Position numbers and translations under genes: made by a program
Notes under the pieces: model-generated
Seen by the model: only the letters and a program-made list of their open reading frames with translations
Told to the model about the DNA's origin: nothing
Databases searched by the model: none
Origin: Montifringilla adamsi
Taxonomy: Eukaryota > Chordata > Aves > Passeriformes > Passeridae
Assembly (NCBI GenBank): GCA_017590115.1
Contig: JAGGNK010007004.1
Span: 11,369,296 to 11,433,295, forward strand
Direction: 5' to 3'
Length of the DNA: 64,000 bases
Part shown: positions 23,579-35,339 of the stretch, piece after piece
Layout: every line of letters starts with the position of its first letter
Position numbering within the stretch: the first letter of the stretch is position 1

Positions 23579-23771
23579 NNNNNNNNNNNNNNNNNNNNNN
23601 NNNNNNNNNNNNNNNNNNNNNNNNNNNNNNNNNNNNNNNNNNNNNNNNNNNNNNNNNNNNNNNNNNNNNNNNNNNNNNNNNNNNNNNNNNNNNNNNNNNN
23701 NNNNNNNNNNNNNNNNNNNNNNNNNNNNNNNNNNNNNNNNNNNNNNNNNNNNNNNNNNNNNNNNNNNNNNN
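23579..23771. other. Assembly gap (193 N) with duplicated flanks
   Basis: The N run is bordered on the left by a 22-T tract and on the right by GC-rich sequence leading into a 25-T tract. Both sides carry the same local sequence (shared core gggcaatttt, then a close match to aagtcccagctcagtggc, then poly-T). The right copy is altered mainly to G or C. This looks like an assembly artefact in a homopolymer region, not a biological tandem repeat. Translated frames crossing the N run are meaningless. Confidence 0.9.
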
Positions 23772-25189
23772 GGCCCCGCCGGGGCAATTTTAAGTCCCCG
23801 GTCGGTGGGTTTTTTTTTTTTTTTTTTTTTTTTTGGTGTGTTAAAAACCAAGCACTACAGGGGGTGCAAGAATAAAGTTGATTGTCAAGTAGGACCCTGT
23901 GGATGTCGTTCACGTCATTATGAGAGAGGTACAAGAAATGAGGTGTTAAGAATCAATGCAAAGCAGGGAACACAGAAAGAGCTGTTCAGCATGAGTGAGA
24001 CAACAAACCGTCACAGTTTTAACTTTATTTTTAGCCTCCGTGAATTCATCAGCTTTTTTAACATCTTCTGAAAAGAAGTCACTGATATTTTCTTCTTAAA
24101 GGAAGACCGAATACATCAGCAATTAGCTTCTTTTAGAGAATGAAGTGAGGAGGAATTTTTGCCAGAAGCTCTGGCACTCAATCCCACCTACTTTCAGTGG
24201 GAGCTGGATGTTGCATGCCTGTGGGTGTGTTTGAAAATCCCGACTTGTTACTCGCTGCTTTTCTACCAAGTACCACAGAGCCCAAGAAACCTAGAGCTCA
24301 CCTGTGTACCAAAGGAGCTGAGTGTCCACTGGTATCAGCAGAAAAGTTTCCAGTTCACTGTCTGTCCCTACGGTGCAGAGCATGTGCAATCTCTAATTTT
24401 TAAAAGCTGTAAATGACGCAGTGGATCTGTCTGCCTGCAGGCTGGTGAGAAGGGGGTGCACACACCCTGCACACGGCTGCCAGGAGCAGTCTCAGCTTTG
24501 GAAGCAAGCACGCAGCAGTAAAGGAGCTTGCTGAGGAACCATCACCCTAACCTACTACCTTGTCCAAAGAGTGAAACACTTGTGAGCACGGCTGTCAGCC
24601 TGCCACCTTCCTAATTTAAACTCAAAGTAAAAAAGAGCATCACAGGCTGTGCTCAAGCACAGCCACTGCTGCTGCAGTTGTGGGCTCAGTGCAGGACGCT
24701 GGGCCTTCTCCTGCCGCTCCCCAGCCACGAGGGGACGGTGGCACGGCCCTGCCTCCAGCCCAGACACGTGTTCAGGGCACGGCAGCATCCTGCAGCGGCT
24801 GCCGACACAGACACAGCGCCGGGGGGCAGCTCCCAAGATTTTTGCAATTGTAATGTTAATTGAATAATTTAGGTCCGAAGGACGGGCCATCAGTCGGGGA
24901 CAAGGCTCTTTGTAGGATGAACCGGGGTTGTTCCCGCCAGGAAAGCGCCGCTGGGGGGGCTCGGCAGGCGGGATTCAGCCCTGTTCGCTGCGTGGGGGCA
25001 CGGCCCGAGTAAACAACAGGTTTGGCAGGTCCCTTTAAATCCCTTCAGCTACACGCATCCGGACAGGGGGGTAGGAGAGGAGACGGCAACTTTTATCTCG
25101 CCAAAGTGAGAGCGCAACGGGGAGCGCTTTCCTGGCGCAAGACGGTGACTTTAAAACAAAACAAAAAACCACCAAACCCTAAATAACAA

Positions 25190-26720
25190 CGGTAAAAAAC
25201 GCCCAAAAAGGCAGAGCTCGGTCGCGCCGCTGCCGCCGGGCACCGCGTGGCCCCGGGCACGGCCCCGCTCCCCCGTTAGCGCCGGCGGCTGGAGCGGCGG
25301 CCGGAGCCGGGGCCGGGCGGGCGTTGGCGCCGGGAACAAAGACCCCCCCGGGGCACACGACCTACTTTCGCGGGCGGCCCCGCCGGTCAGATGGAGCCGC
25401 GGGAGCGCACACGCGGGTGGCCACAGCCCTCCCGCCCTGCGCGGGGCTGCCAAGCGCTCAACTCGCCGAAAGACGAGTAAAATCAGAAATAAATTAGAAG
25501 AGCACAGGAAGGGGAAGGCGGCGCGCCAGGGAGGAAAGCACCGAGCGCGGAGGTGGGCGCTGCGAGGCGGCCCCCGCGCTGCAAACGCCGCCCCACCACG
25601 CGGTCGCGGAGCAGCCGCCCCATCCGGCGCGGGGGGAGCGGCGGGAAGCGGGGATGGAGCCGCGGCCGCACCGCCGAGCACCCGGACCCCCGTTCCGGCG
25701 CGGGTTCCTCATGGCTCGGCCCTGACGGAATTCAAACATGGCAACAGTTTCACTTCAAAGGGCCGTCGCAGACCTCCCGGCAACGCGGGCACGCCGCGAC
25801 GGGGGCAACGCGGACCCCAGAGCCCGGGGCAGCCCCGGGGCGGCCGCCGGGGCCCGCCCGCCGCAGCGCCGGGCGCGGAGCCGTGCGGAGCACGCGTGCA
25901 TCCAAAGTTTCACCGCCCCTCCAAACTCCTCCAAAACCAGGAGGCAGCACCTAAAAAACACCGTCCCGTGCACGACAAGTGTCACCCCACCGACACCCGC
26001 CAGGCCGGGGCCGAGCCCCCGCCGGGCGCGGAGGAGCGCTTTGCCCCGGCGCGCCGGGGAGCCGCGCCGCCCGCAGCACATGCGAGCCCTTTGTTTTCCC
26101 TGCAGCCGGGCGCTGCCTACGTGCCGCACCGGGGGCACGCCGCTCGCCCCGCGCCGCGCAGCCCTCCAGAGCCCCGAGTTAAAACTTGTTGGCGCCGGGC
26201 ACACGCCAGCAGGAACGGGAGCCGCTTGCACTGGCACCGAGCTACGGAGCGGCAGGACGCCATCGCCGCCCGCCGCACCGGCCCCACGCCGGGAACGCCG
26301 CGCACCGGGCCGGGGGGCAGGACGGGGAAGACCCCACGCCGCGACCTGTGCGACCGACAGCACGTGTCCCGCCAGCCCACGGCCGCACGTTTTGCTCCTC
26401 TGCAGCGTGCACGGACTCGGACTCCCCCGCAATCACGAATGATAACTGGAAACAATAAGAACTGCCCCGCTCTCCCCACGTGAAACACGGGGAGAGAGGG
26501 ATGGCGGGCACCAGCGGGTCCCCCTCCCCTCCGCACGCCGCTGGCACCAAGTTGTGCGCGGGCGCTACAGGTGTGCGCTGCGGGGCGCGCCGGGGCCGCA
26601 CCTGCGGCACCCGCTCCGCACCCGCTGGGCCACGCCACCCGCGTGGCGAGCCAGGGCAGCCGCGGCCCGGGAAAGGCGCCCTGCAGCCCGTCATCGCCAA
26701 GCAGCCCGGTTTTCCAAACC
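25190..26720. promoter_or_regulatory. CpG island (proximal lobe)
   Basis: Dense CpG content with many GC boxes across about 1.5 kb, in sharp contrast to the AT-rich flanks. It lies in SINHCAF intron 1, 0.5-2 kb downstream of the inferred first exon. Long frames on both strands here follow from the lack of AT-rich stops and show no recognisable domains. It could be an alternative SINHCAF promoter or the start of an unannotated non-coding RNA. Confidence 0.7.
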
Positions 26721-27118
26721 CGCTCCGCACCTTAGAATTGCTTTCGGATTTAAATCATGGGGAACTGGCTACTCTTTCCTCCTAAAGACTTGGAGATTTA
26801 ATCGTACTTTGGGATGGCGGGGGGGGGCAGAAGTCAGAGTTCTAGGGATGGGTCCGCAACAATGCGGGAGGCGTTCCTCTCCGCTCGCGCATCCTTTGAA
26901 ACTCTACTAATCGAATTAAAAACCGGGCGAAACGCCGCTCGCAGAAGCCACACGCGTGTCAAAGCGTTTCAAGGCGGCAAAGTCTTTTTGCCGCTGCAAA
27001 ACTGCGGACAAGCTCCGGGGAGTAACTTGGAATGAACAGAAACCACCGGCTGCTGGAAAAAAAATAAATCCCAACACCACCAAAAAGAAAAAAAAAAAAG
27101 AGGAAACCCACCAAGAGC

Positions 27119-27165
27119 GAACAACACAAAACAAACAAAACAAAACAAAACAAAAAAATAACCCC
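27119..27165 (+). repeat. (CAAAA)n-type A-rich simple repeat
   Basis: A short tract of CAAAA and CAAA units lies just downstream of the inferred first-exon donor on the gene strand. It separates the two CpG lobes. Confidence 0.7.
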
Positions 27166-27239
27166 GAACAACACGAAACAACAAGCAGCCACAGAACTCA
27201 GCTGGAGCCCGGCCGGGAGGAAGGGAAAGCATCACTCAC

Positions 27240-27420
27240 CGCCGCTCGCCCACACCCCCCGTGCGGTGCGCGGCGCTCCCGCCGCTGCGCGCGCTCCGGC
27301 TCTCCGTGCTCTGCCGCCGGCGCGGGAGGGCGCGCGAGCCCGCGGCTGCCCCGCCCCTCCGCCCGCCCCTCGGCCGCTCTGCGCAGGCGCCGTTCCCACG
27401 GCTCCGTTCTCATCAATCGG
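27240..27420 (-). other. SINHCAF: SINHCAF non-coding first exon (inferred)
   Basis: A near-consensus minus-strand donor (CGGCG|GTGAGTGATG, GT at 27238-27239) lies in CpG-dense sequence upstream of the first coding exon. That coding exon has an acceptor with only 20 nt of 5' UTR, so an upstream non-coding exon is required. The transcription start is not visible, so the outer end is approximate. Confidence 0.5.
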
Positions 27421-27600
27421 GCCCCACCGGCTGCGCGCGCCCCATTGTCCTTTTAAGGCAGAAAGGGCCGCGCGGGAAGCGCGCGAGGGGGCGGCGCCCG
27501 CCGTGACGGCGGAGGTGACTTCACGCACGCGGCGCGCGCCCCCGCCCCGCACCTGCCTCGCGCCGCCCCGGCACCGTGGGTCCGCCCCGCTCACACAGCC
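27370..27600 (-). promoter_or_regulatory. SINHCAF: SINHCAF core promoter region (inferred)
   Basis: A CpG-dense region upstream of the inferred first exon. It contains an NRF1-like site (tgcgcaggcgc, 27380-27390), CCAAT-type words near 27414-27450, and a CRE-like palindrome (tgacttca, 27516-27523) close to a tgacg half-site near 27504. There is no TATA box at a sensible distance, as expected for a housekeeping CpG promoter. Confidence 0.5.
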
Positions 27601-27825
27601 CCGAACAGCAGCGCAAACACGGCACACCCCGCAAACACAGCCCCGAACAGCCCCGCAAACACAGCCCCGCGCATCACCGCAAACACGGCACAGCCCAGCA
27701 AATGCAGCCCACAAGCATCACCGCAAACACAGCACAGCCCCGCAACACAGCACAGCACTGCAAACATAGCGCCGAAACACAGCCCAGCGCCGCAGCATCG
27801 CCGCGAACACAGCCCCGCATCACGA
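27590..27825 (+). repeat. Degenerate tandem repeat of (CCGCAAACACAGC)-like units
   Basis: The words 'cgcaaacacagccccg', 'cgcaaacacggcacagcc' and 'gaacacagccccgcat' recur about every 13-26 bases through this stretch, directly upstream of the SINHCAF promoter. This is a short, CpG-containing minisatellite. Confidence 0.8.
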
Positions 27826-27929
27826 CCCTGCCACCCGCGGTGACATGCCGGTGACACTCTGCCCCCTCGCAGCGCGGCGCATCCCGTCCCCACCGCGCTT
27901 AGCGGCCATCGCACCGAGCCCCGCGGGGG

Positions 27930-30900
27930 GAGCGTCACAGGGAACAGGGAAGGGTTTTTTTCCGCTCCGGGTTAATTTTAATGTTCGTTTTCTAAAGCGC
28001 TTTAAAAGTCATCAGTGGCTTATGTAATTTTTCCTGCAGCGTCACAATGAGTGAATTAAAAAGTCGCGTCATCGCAACCTTTGGGTTCACGCTCTTTTGT
28101 GCAATTTTGGAAGAGCTGCTTCACGAGGCGGCTGGCAGGTTATGTTGAAATAGATTTCCTTTGAAAACTGTGTCAGACGGATTAGCATGTGATATACAAG
28201 GTAACACCTAAGGAGTTATGACTTAGCACCATTACAGCCTGTGATTGCAATAAAGCTCCCGGGCTGGCACTCAAACCGAGCCCAAATATGGATTCCCTTC
28301 TTTTGAACTACTTAAAAGTTTAAAAGTTTCCCACAGAATCAACTGCAGCTCTGGCACCACATGCAGGTGTTGCTGAATACTCTAAAACACTGAAATAATG
28401 CCAATGAATATTTCTATAATAATTGTTGGTTTTTTTCTCATGACAGTGACCTTTTCAGACTAATCCTGATTTAGGCACAGAATTAACAACTCACCAAGAA
28501 CTTTTGCTGAAATTATCCTTTTGCTTCCATCAACAGGACTAGCTAAGACCTGGGAATTTTCAGAGAGTGGGACAAGCTACTTTTTCTTACCACAGTCTGA
28601 GGATCTTACATCTTCTCTACTTGCTTGTAAATCCATGGTAATTCTACCCCGTCTCCTTCCTCAATGCTGCCAAACCAGCCAGTTTGGGCACAAAGCACAG
28701 GATAACACCTCCCAAGAAACCCTCCAGGTTGTCATTTGAGTTTTGGGGGGTTCCTTTTGAATAGCCTCTGCTACCAGGGCTTCCTTCCAGACACAGCTAA
28801 ACCAAATCATATTCAACTTGTGAGCCACAGATGTACAAAATGCTGAATATTTTCTCAAAATATTTCTATAATTTTACTGCTTTTAACTGATCTAGGGAAC
28901 TCTACCAGCACTTTCACAACTTTTGTTTACATATAATGGGTCTGATTTCATCTGCCTCTTTCTTTTTGATTGGAGGGAGTGGTTCTCCCAGATTTTCTCC
29001 CATTATTTCCCCATTTCTTTATTCTAGCACACTTCTCAAGGCCCGTTGGTGACATTCCTTTTCGTAAAGCACCACCTAGTATAGCATTTAAATCCCCAAG
29101 TGACAATGAAATGACATTTCCAAGGAGAATTCCCTAAGATATCAAGCAGAACCCAATGGAACAAAATGGATCTCTCAGTGCCAATCAATTGCTGCCCTTA
29201 TCACCACCATGCTGAATGCTCACAGAACATCTCAGGGTGGGCTTTGATTGCAAATAAACCAGGGTCAGGACAACTCTGGTATTTATTTCACAGCCCTGTG
29301 CCCTTCCACTCCAAATCTCATGAGGACAGGCGTTGCTGTACCCTGGGGAGGATTTGAGTTTCCAAATTCAGTGCTGCTCCAGCCTATGAACAGCTCCATC
29401 ATTCCTGTCCTCTCAGAGGAAAAAACCTTTCTATCCACAGAATTCCAAATGGCAACACAGAAAGGAAAAACATGGTCCAACCTTCATTTCTGTAACATCT
29501 CTGTTTCCCCTGAAGTGTTTGCTGATGACATTTCAGGGCTATGCTGTAACTCCACAGTGGTTTGAGTTTTCATTTTTGGCTGATAGCCAGCTTGCAAATA
29601 AATAAAAGGCACTCAAATACCTAATGAGCTTTCATCAAGGTTCCCCTAGCCCCTTCCCCTTGAGCAAGCCATGTGTGCTGTCCACAGCATCAGAGGGACA
29701 CCTTGTCTGACCTCACTGTTTGGAAAGAGGGTGGTGAAAAATAGCCCCCAACTTGGGACAAACTTGGAGAGTTTAATTTAAAAATGCAGATATCTGAAAC
29801 AATGCATGCATCTTTACACTACAAGTAAAGCCTCATTTCACAAGGTTATTTTTTAAAAAATTAAGCATCTTCCTTTCCACTCAGGGCTTGGTATAAAGGA
29901 GGAATATGGGATTTCACAGAGATCCCAGGTGACCTTGAATATGAGCTTTAGACTAGAGGATTTATCCTCATCCAGATCAGTTCTGAAAAACATTTACTTT
30001 AAGAATGCATGTGGAAAACTAATTGGACTGCTGCTGTGCTCCAGTTAAACTGGTACCTTCCCTGCCTGGACTCTTAATTATTTTATCTGGAAAGCTAAAT
30101 TATGTCAATGGTGTAATAATAAAGTGAACCATGAGGATTTTTAAAACACAAAACATACATGTATCATCAATGTTGAGGCAGAGGTGCTAACAGAGAAAAA
30201 GGAGGGCATTTGCCAGCCAAGACATCTGATCCTATTCTGTTATTTTTCAATATTAATGAATAAGTAAACACAAATAGGCTACTTCTTTTTAGGTGAAGAG
30301 CAGCTGTCAAGACAAAGCCCAGACAGCTGTTCCTGCTTTAAGGAACTGCTCAATGCTCCTCAAACTGTAAAATGCTTTTTTGTAACTTAAGCAATTTGAA
30401 AATTTACTTTCTTGGCTTAATGACTGGCCAAAAGATTTTGAAAATATTTACTAGGAATTAAGGAGGGGAAAAAAAGTGCTGATTAACATAGAGTTGTAAA
30501 TAAGGTTTTGCTAAGGAGTACAATTTCAGAGCGAGATGCCATCAACAAATGAGTTCTTTAGTTCTGCTTTCACCAGTTGCCCAACTAAGTAGCAGCATGT
30601 TAACTTTTTGAAGGTGCAAATGCTCTGAAAACTGGTAGTTGTGAGCAAGCAGGTTAATAAAGAAATGGGATTTTCACCATTTTATGTTTTGGGCCAAATA
30701 ACACATGGCTACAAAAAAATGACAGCAAAGCCTGATGATAATCAAAATTGATATTATGATATTCATGCTTCCAGAATGAAGCACTCAAGCTATGAGGCTG
30801 AGAGACAGGACCCTGAACTGGCTTACTCCTAGGAACAAGGCAGATCATTTATAGCCCAGCCTAAGAAACCCATCAGGGCTTAACAGAGAAGAATAACCTT

Positions 30901-31010
30901 TCTGAAACATTTTTAATTGACATTTCAAATTCCTTAAGAGGAAGATAATTCTCTTAAATTCTTAAGGATTCCTCAAATTCTATAGCAAAATGACCATTTT
31001 TTTATTACTG
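27930..31010. other. Intergenic, no recognisable gene
   Basis: AT-rich sequence with no exon or repeat I can name. Scattered AATAAA words have no gene to go with them. Confidence 0.5.
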
Positions 31011-31019
31011 GTTAAACAC

Positions 31020-31340
31020 CTTTAATGCAGCTTCTCAAGCACTGCTGGTTTCTTTGCAGCACTATTGCTTTCATACCTATTAAAGCCAGTAAGACTATTC
31101 TATGGGGATTTATATTAAGGCGATTTGAAGACACCATTAAGAAGATCAGCCCTCTTTGCCTGCCAGGCTGTTTCCTGTCAATAAAGTTATCCCCCCTCAT
31201 CCTGTCATTTGGGGCAGTTCTGAAAACGGAGACCATGTTTGGAAACCTAAAAGAGATTTCTCCTCTGAACTGAGACCCCCGTCTTTCCCAACAGTGTGGG
31301 GAGCAGTTCCAGATTTTATACTGAGGATTTCAGAGTAATC
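31020..31340 (+). mobile_element. Possible LTR fragment with polyA signal
   Basis: The sequence 'cctgtcaataaagttatccc' places an AATAAA at 31180-31185, followed by a T/C-rich stretch and a segment ending near 'gtctttcccaaca'. This R-U5-like layout is typical of avian retroviral LTRs. No TATA box or inverted termini were established, so boundaries and family are unknown. Confidence 0.3.
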
Positions 31341-33289
31341 TTTAGGGAAGAGGAAGTTGATAACTCTTTTGGAGAGTGTTGTGTAGGCTTGGTCTCAGGT
31401 GGGATCACTTAGGGGATAGAATTTGCTCTTTGAAGTTTCTTACTGAACCTAAGACTCCTGACCAGGTATATCCATCTCCTTAATCCTATTTTCTACTGCA
31501 TGGCCCTGAACACAGACACAGCTGGCTGAGAGAAGATGAAAAGCAAGGCTAGGTAGTTGGGAGAGCATCCATCGTGTCCAGGAAGCGATGCTTTTGGTGT
31601 GACAGGCTTTTCATCTTGACCTCTTCCTCAACAGAAATCAAAAAGGTAAACAGGAATGCTTGGGAATGGAAACTCCTAGGGAAGCAAATTGGTTTTTGTC
31701 TGAAATCCTCTGCTGGGAGCAGCCAGCATGGGGGGCAAGGGGACCTGCCAGGAAGAGTTTTCTTACAGGTGTAAGGTACTCTGCTAGATAAAACCAAGAA
31801 ACCTGAGGCAATTCTTTCCAGGTTAAAGCATCACCCATTCTTTCTTCAGAAAGGTTTGTCCTCATTTGCACTACTTAATCTACAGTACCAGCAGGCAGAA
31901 TGAAAGGGAAAAAGGCACTTTGAGGAGGTGACAGAATTTCAGATTTCAGACTTTGACTGCAGAAAGCCAAAGAAAGTATGGAAAACACGTCTCTGTGGGC
32001 AGTTTTCAGTGAGCCAGACAAGGCAGAGGATAGTGATACTTCTCCAGACTCAGGTACAAGTGAGAAGTCTCATGAGGAGATAAAGCATTGCTGACCTTCT
32101 TGCCAAGCTGCCAAAGGCGGACACAGTAATTGCAAGTCTTCTGGTGAGGAAGAAGAGCTGTGGGCAGACTTGGCTAATCAAGGAAAGGAGGCAGCTGGAG
32201 GAGCTGGTCCTTGCAGGAAATCTGCAGAATCTGCAGCCCGGATCACAAGCTTTGATCAAGCTGCCAAGAACCAAGTGGAAATCTACCGCCAAAATCTGGA
32301 GGGAGGAGCTGGAGGCAAAAATTTTTGCAAGGGTAGGAGGGAATGGAGTTGACTAACAAAGCCACCACATTACAGAGATAACTTCAGATAGCTTAATTGG
32401 ATTGAATCAGTTAATTGGACTGCAACAAATCAACCAAATTTGACACTCAACATCCTCTGAAAAACAAGCCAAGGGCAGGTGGAGGAAAAGAGCAGGCAGG
32501 GAGAATGCAGCTCAAAGGGAGGAGGCAGCAGGATACATCCCCCTTCCTCAGAGCAGAGGCATCCCATTCTGAAAGTGAAAAGAAGATAAGAAAAGGTGAG
32601 AAGCTTTCCAGGAGGAAGTATTCACTCACAAAGCCGTGTAGATAAGGGGAGGGCAGAAGCAGGATGGGCAAGCTTCAGGCAAAATTGTAGCAAAAATTGA
32701 TCACGGGGATCCCCAAAAACAAGTCGGGTCCCATAATGGATGTTCATAGTCAGGGGTGAACTCTACAGAGTGATGAAATAGAAATAAACCCAAACCAGGA
32801 CACACATGTGACCTTAGTGAGGTCCCTCAGGTCTGACAGCCTGCTCAGATTGCAAATCACAGCATACAGAGAAGTCAAGGGACCCAGATGTTGCCTCCAG
32901 GGCAGAGGTGGCAGAGCCTGAGCCACAGAGCCTGTGTGCAGCATGACCCCTGTGCTCCACAGGCAGAGTGATCTGATAGACATCTCAGGGCCAGCGGGAA
33001 AGTTCCTCTGTCTTCAGTGTCCCCATGATGCAGAGACCACAAAGGACACCAGGACCTGTTCTATTTGTGTGTAGAAGAGAGGGGATGCAGGAGGGTACTG
33101 CCCTGCAGGCTCGGAGTGTTTTGCAACTTATTTCCACCTCCAGGAAAAATGTAAGCCTGTCAGAAAGGAGAGGGTGGGTTTTGAATCAGGAGAGTTTAAG
33201 ACTTCTATACCACATACCTTTTACCTCCTAAAGAAGATTCTTTGGTTAAAGCCACAGCTGGAGTTTTCTGTCTCTTTCTCAGTCAGTAG

Positions 33290-33741
33290 TGACACCTTGT
33301 GAAGGCTGACCTAGAACAGAGGCGAGGCAGAGCTAAAGAATAAAGTAGGGATTTATTAGAAGGCCTCAATGGATACACCTTGGGCAGCACAAGAGCCCAA
33401 CCAGGGTTACACCCAAGATGAACCCAAAATGGTCACAAAATGCACAACTGGTCATGGGGTCTCACACTTTTATAAGTTCTGGTCCATTTGCATATTGGAG
33501 TAAATCGTGTAATTACAGCTTCAGCTTATGAAGTCCCATCCTTCTTGTTTTTCTCTCTTCAGTCCAAGCTGTTTATGCTCTTGGGCCTTAAATGTGGATC
33601 ATTTGTCCTTGGTCCCCAGCTAGAGAAGGAATTGCTTTGTCTCCCTACTCTGGAAAGAGAGCTTGCCATCCCCTAATATGAGGCTCAGAACTAAAGCAGC
33701 ACAGAATCTGAAAAATATAAAAGCTAAAACCTGAGGCATCA
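33290..33741 (-). mobile_element. Probable solo LTR of an avian endogenous retrovirus
   Basis: Read on the minus strand, the block starts TGATGCC and ends GGTGTCA, giving TG...CA termini and a length of about 452 bp. It has TATAAAAG (+ strand 33467-33474) and, about 110 bases on, AATAAA (+ strand 33352-33357) followed by a U5-like segment. The sequence around the polyA signal (ctaataaatccctactttat) resembles LTRs common in songbird genomes. I could not find a clear target-site duplication, so the ends may be off by a few bases. No adjoining internal region is evident. Confidence 0.7.
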
Positions 33742-34386
33742 GCAGGATGTGACGGGGTTTGTGTGTGTGGGTTATGGCTGATTAGGCGCTGTGGGAGAGG
33801 AAATGCTCCAGCTTGGGCTGAGCTCACCTGGGCAGCAGGGGGCTCGGGAAGCAGTGCCCTGAGGCACTTGAGGGTGGCTCCTTGAGCAAAGGCGTCCCCA
33901 GGACTGGCTGAGTAAGAGCAGCCTGCAGGGATGACCAGGCTGCGAGGAGGTGATGGCATTGTCCTCCAGGCATGGGCACTTTCTGAAAAACAGCTAAACA
34001 AAGTGGTTGCTATTTACAGAGTAACAAGCTGGCTGGTCAGAAACATTTCAAAAACTGGCCTTTCTAAAACCACCTAGCAGTGTGGTTTCTGAGATGCTAT
34101 TTTCACCATGCTGTCAAAACAAATCTCTATCCATAGCTGAACTGACTGACTCTTCTTGTCAGGATGACTACCCTTAGCAGTGGTTGAACCAGTCCTAACT
34201 CAAGGTTTCAAAAGCAAGAGCAATATTTACTGGTTGATTTGCATTATCTGTAGGAGGAAAGTGGGAAAACTGGATAGCTCTGGAAATGACCTCTTGTGCT
34301 GATCCTTCTTTGCCCTGCATGTGTCAGGGCTCAGTACTCCACTCAGAGTGGATTGGGGAATCACAAACATCCCATTCACACCATGT

Positions 34387-34389
<3 letters not shown>

Positions 34390-34423
<34 letters not shown>
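34390..34423 (+). repeat. Poly(A)34 run
   Basis: Thirty-four uninterrupted A in the intergenic region. A second A-rich tract with T interruptions lies at 34626-34664. Confidence 0.9.
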
Positions 34424-34426
<3 letters not shown>

Positions 34427-35339
34427 GGAGAAGGGCAATTTATCTTTCTTTTCCAGATGACTGAAAATATCTACAGGATCCTGTCTCTCCGGTTTTCATC
34501 GGTGAGTAGCATAAGGGACAGGCAGCTGAGGAACAAAAATGATATCGGTCAAAATCATTCCAGCAGCTACTTTTTACTAAGGAACTTCATGCTCATAGGG
34601 GTTTTCTGGAGGCATCTCCAGGAGTAAAAAAATAATAAAAAAAAAAAATAAATAAAAAAAAAATTTGAACAGGGGCTAAATCCCTCCTGCTTGGACCAAC
34701 TGCTTCATGGTGAAAAAAAGAGTTTGAGGTCCCAGGTAATTTCCTCTGTGCCATCTTGTACCAGCCACAGTCCCAGACAGACCCTAGACTGCAGGTCTGG
34801 CCAGCAAAGTGTTCCCTCTACTTCTAGACCCTCAAGCTGTTCCAAAACAGAGAGACCTGACAATTCAGCCACACATAAAAGGCAAGGAGGGACTCAGCTG
34901 CCACCCTCAAGAGCAGGGGTGCCCATCCAGCAGATGTGTGTGAGGTGGGAATGTCCAGGTCTTTCCCACTTGTGTGTGTAAGTGTTCAAATGCTTCTCAC
35001 TTACACACTCGGGCCAAACTTACCCTCTTATAAAACCCATCCTGTGGTAAATTAGAATAAGTAGCCATTCATAGAAGGTCTGCAAAACAGGAGGAGTTTT
35101 GTTTGTGCCATTCTTTAAGGCAGCAGCAGCCCTTTAAAGCCTCTTTTGTAAGCTGTGGTAAATGGGCTCCCAGCATGCTCCTTAGACTGAGTCAGCATGT
35201 AGATACTGACTGGGGCACTGGAAACAACATTCTTAGTGTGTCCTGGGAGGCCTGGGAGAGGAATGGCTAAGCTCAGAAGTCAACTTCAAATCAGTGGCAC
35301 CTATTTATCTATCCCTATAGAGATAAAATGTCAGGATGT

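Larger units (their letters stand above)
17052..27239 (-). other. SINHCAF: SINHCAF intron 1 (about 10.2 kb)
   Basis: No coding exon is recognisable between the first coding exon and the CpG-island first exon. The intron holds a poly(A) run, an N gap and part of the CpG island. Its upstream boundary depends on the inferred non-coding first exon. Confidence 0.6.

Noticed and set aside
23452..24071. Open frames across the N gap
   Set aside because: They depend on unknown bases and poly-T/poly-A translation.
25151..27769. Several long open frames (up to about 234 codons) on both strands
   Set aside because: They lie in CpG-island DNA where stop codons are rare, overlap in many frames, and show only Arg/Pro/Ala/Gly-rich composition with no domain.
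27590..27825. CRISPR-like array
   Set aside because: Units are short, degenerate and lack unique spacers; the genome is a vertebrate's. It is a minisatellite.
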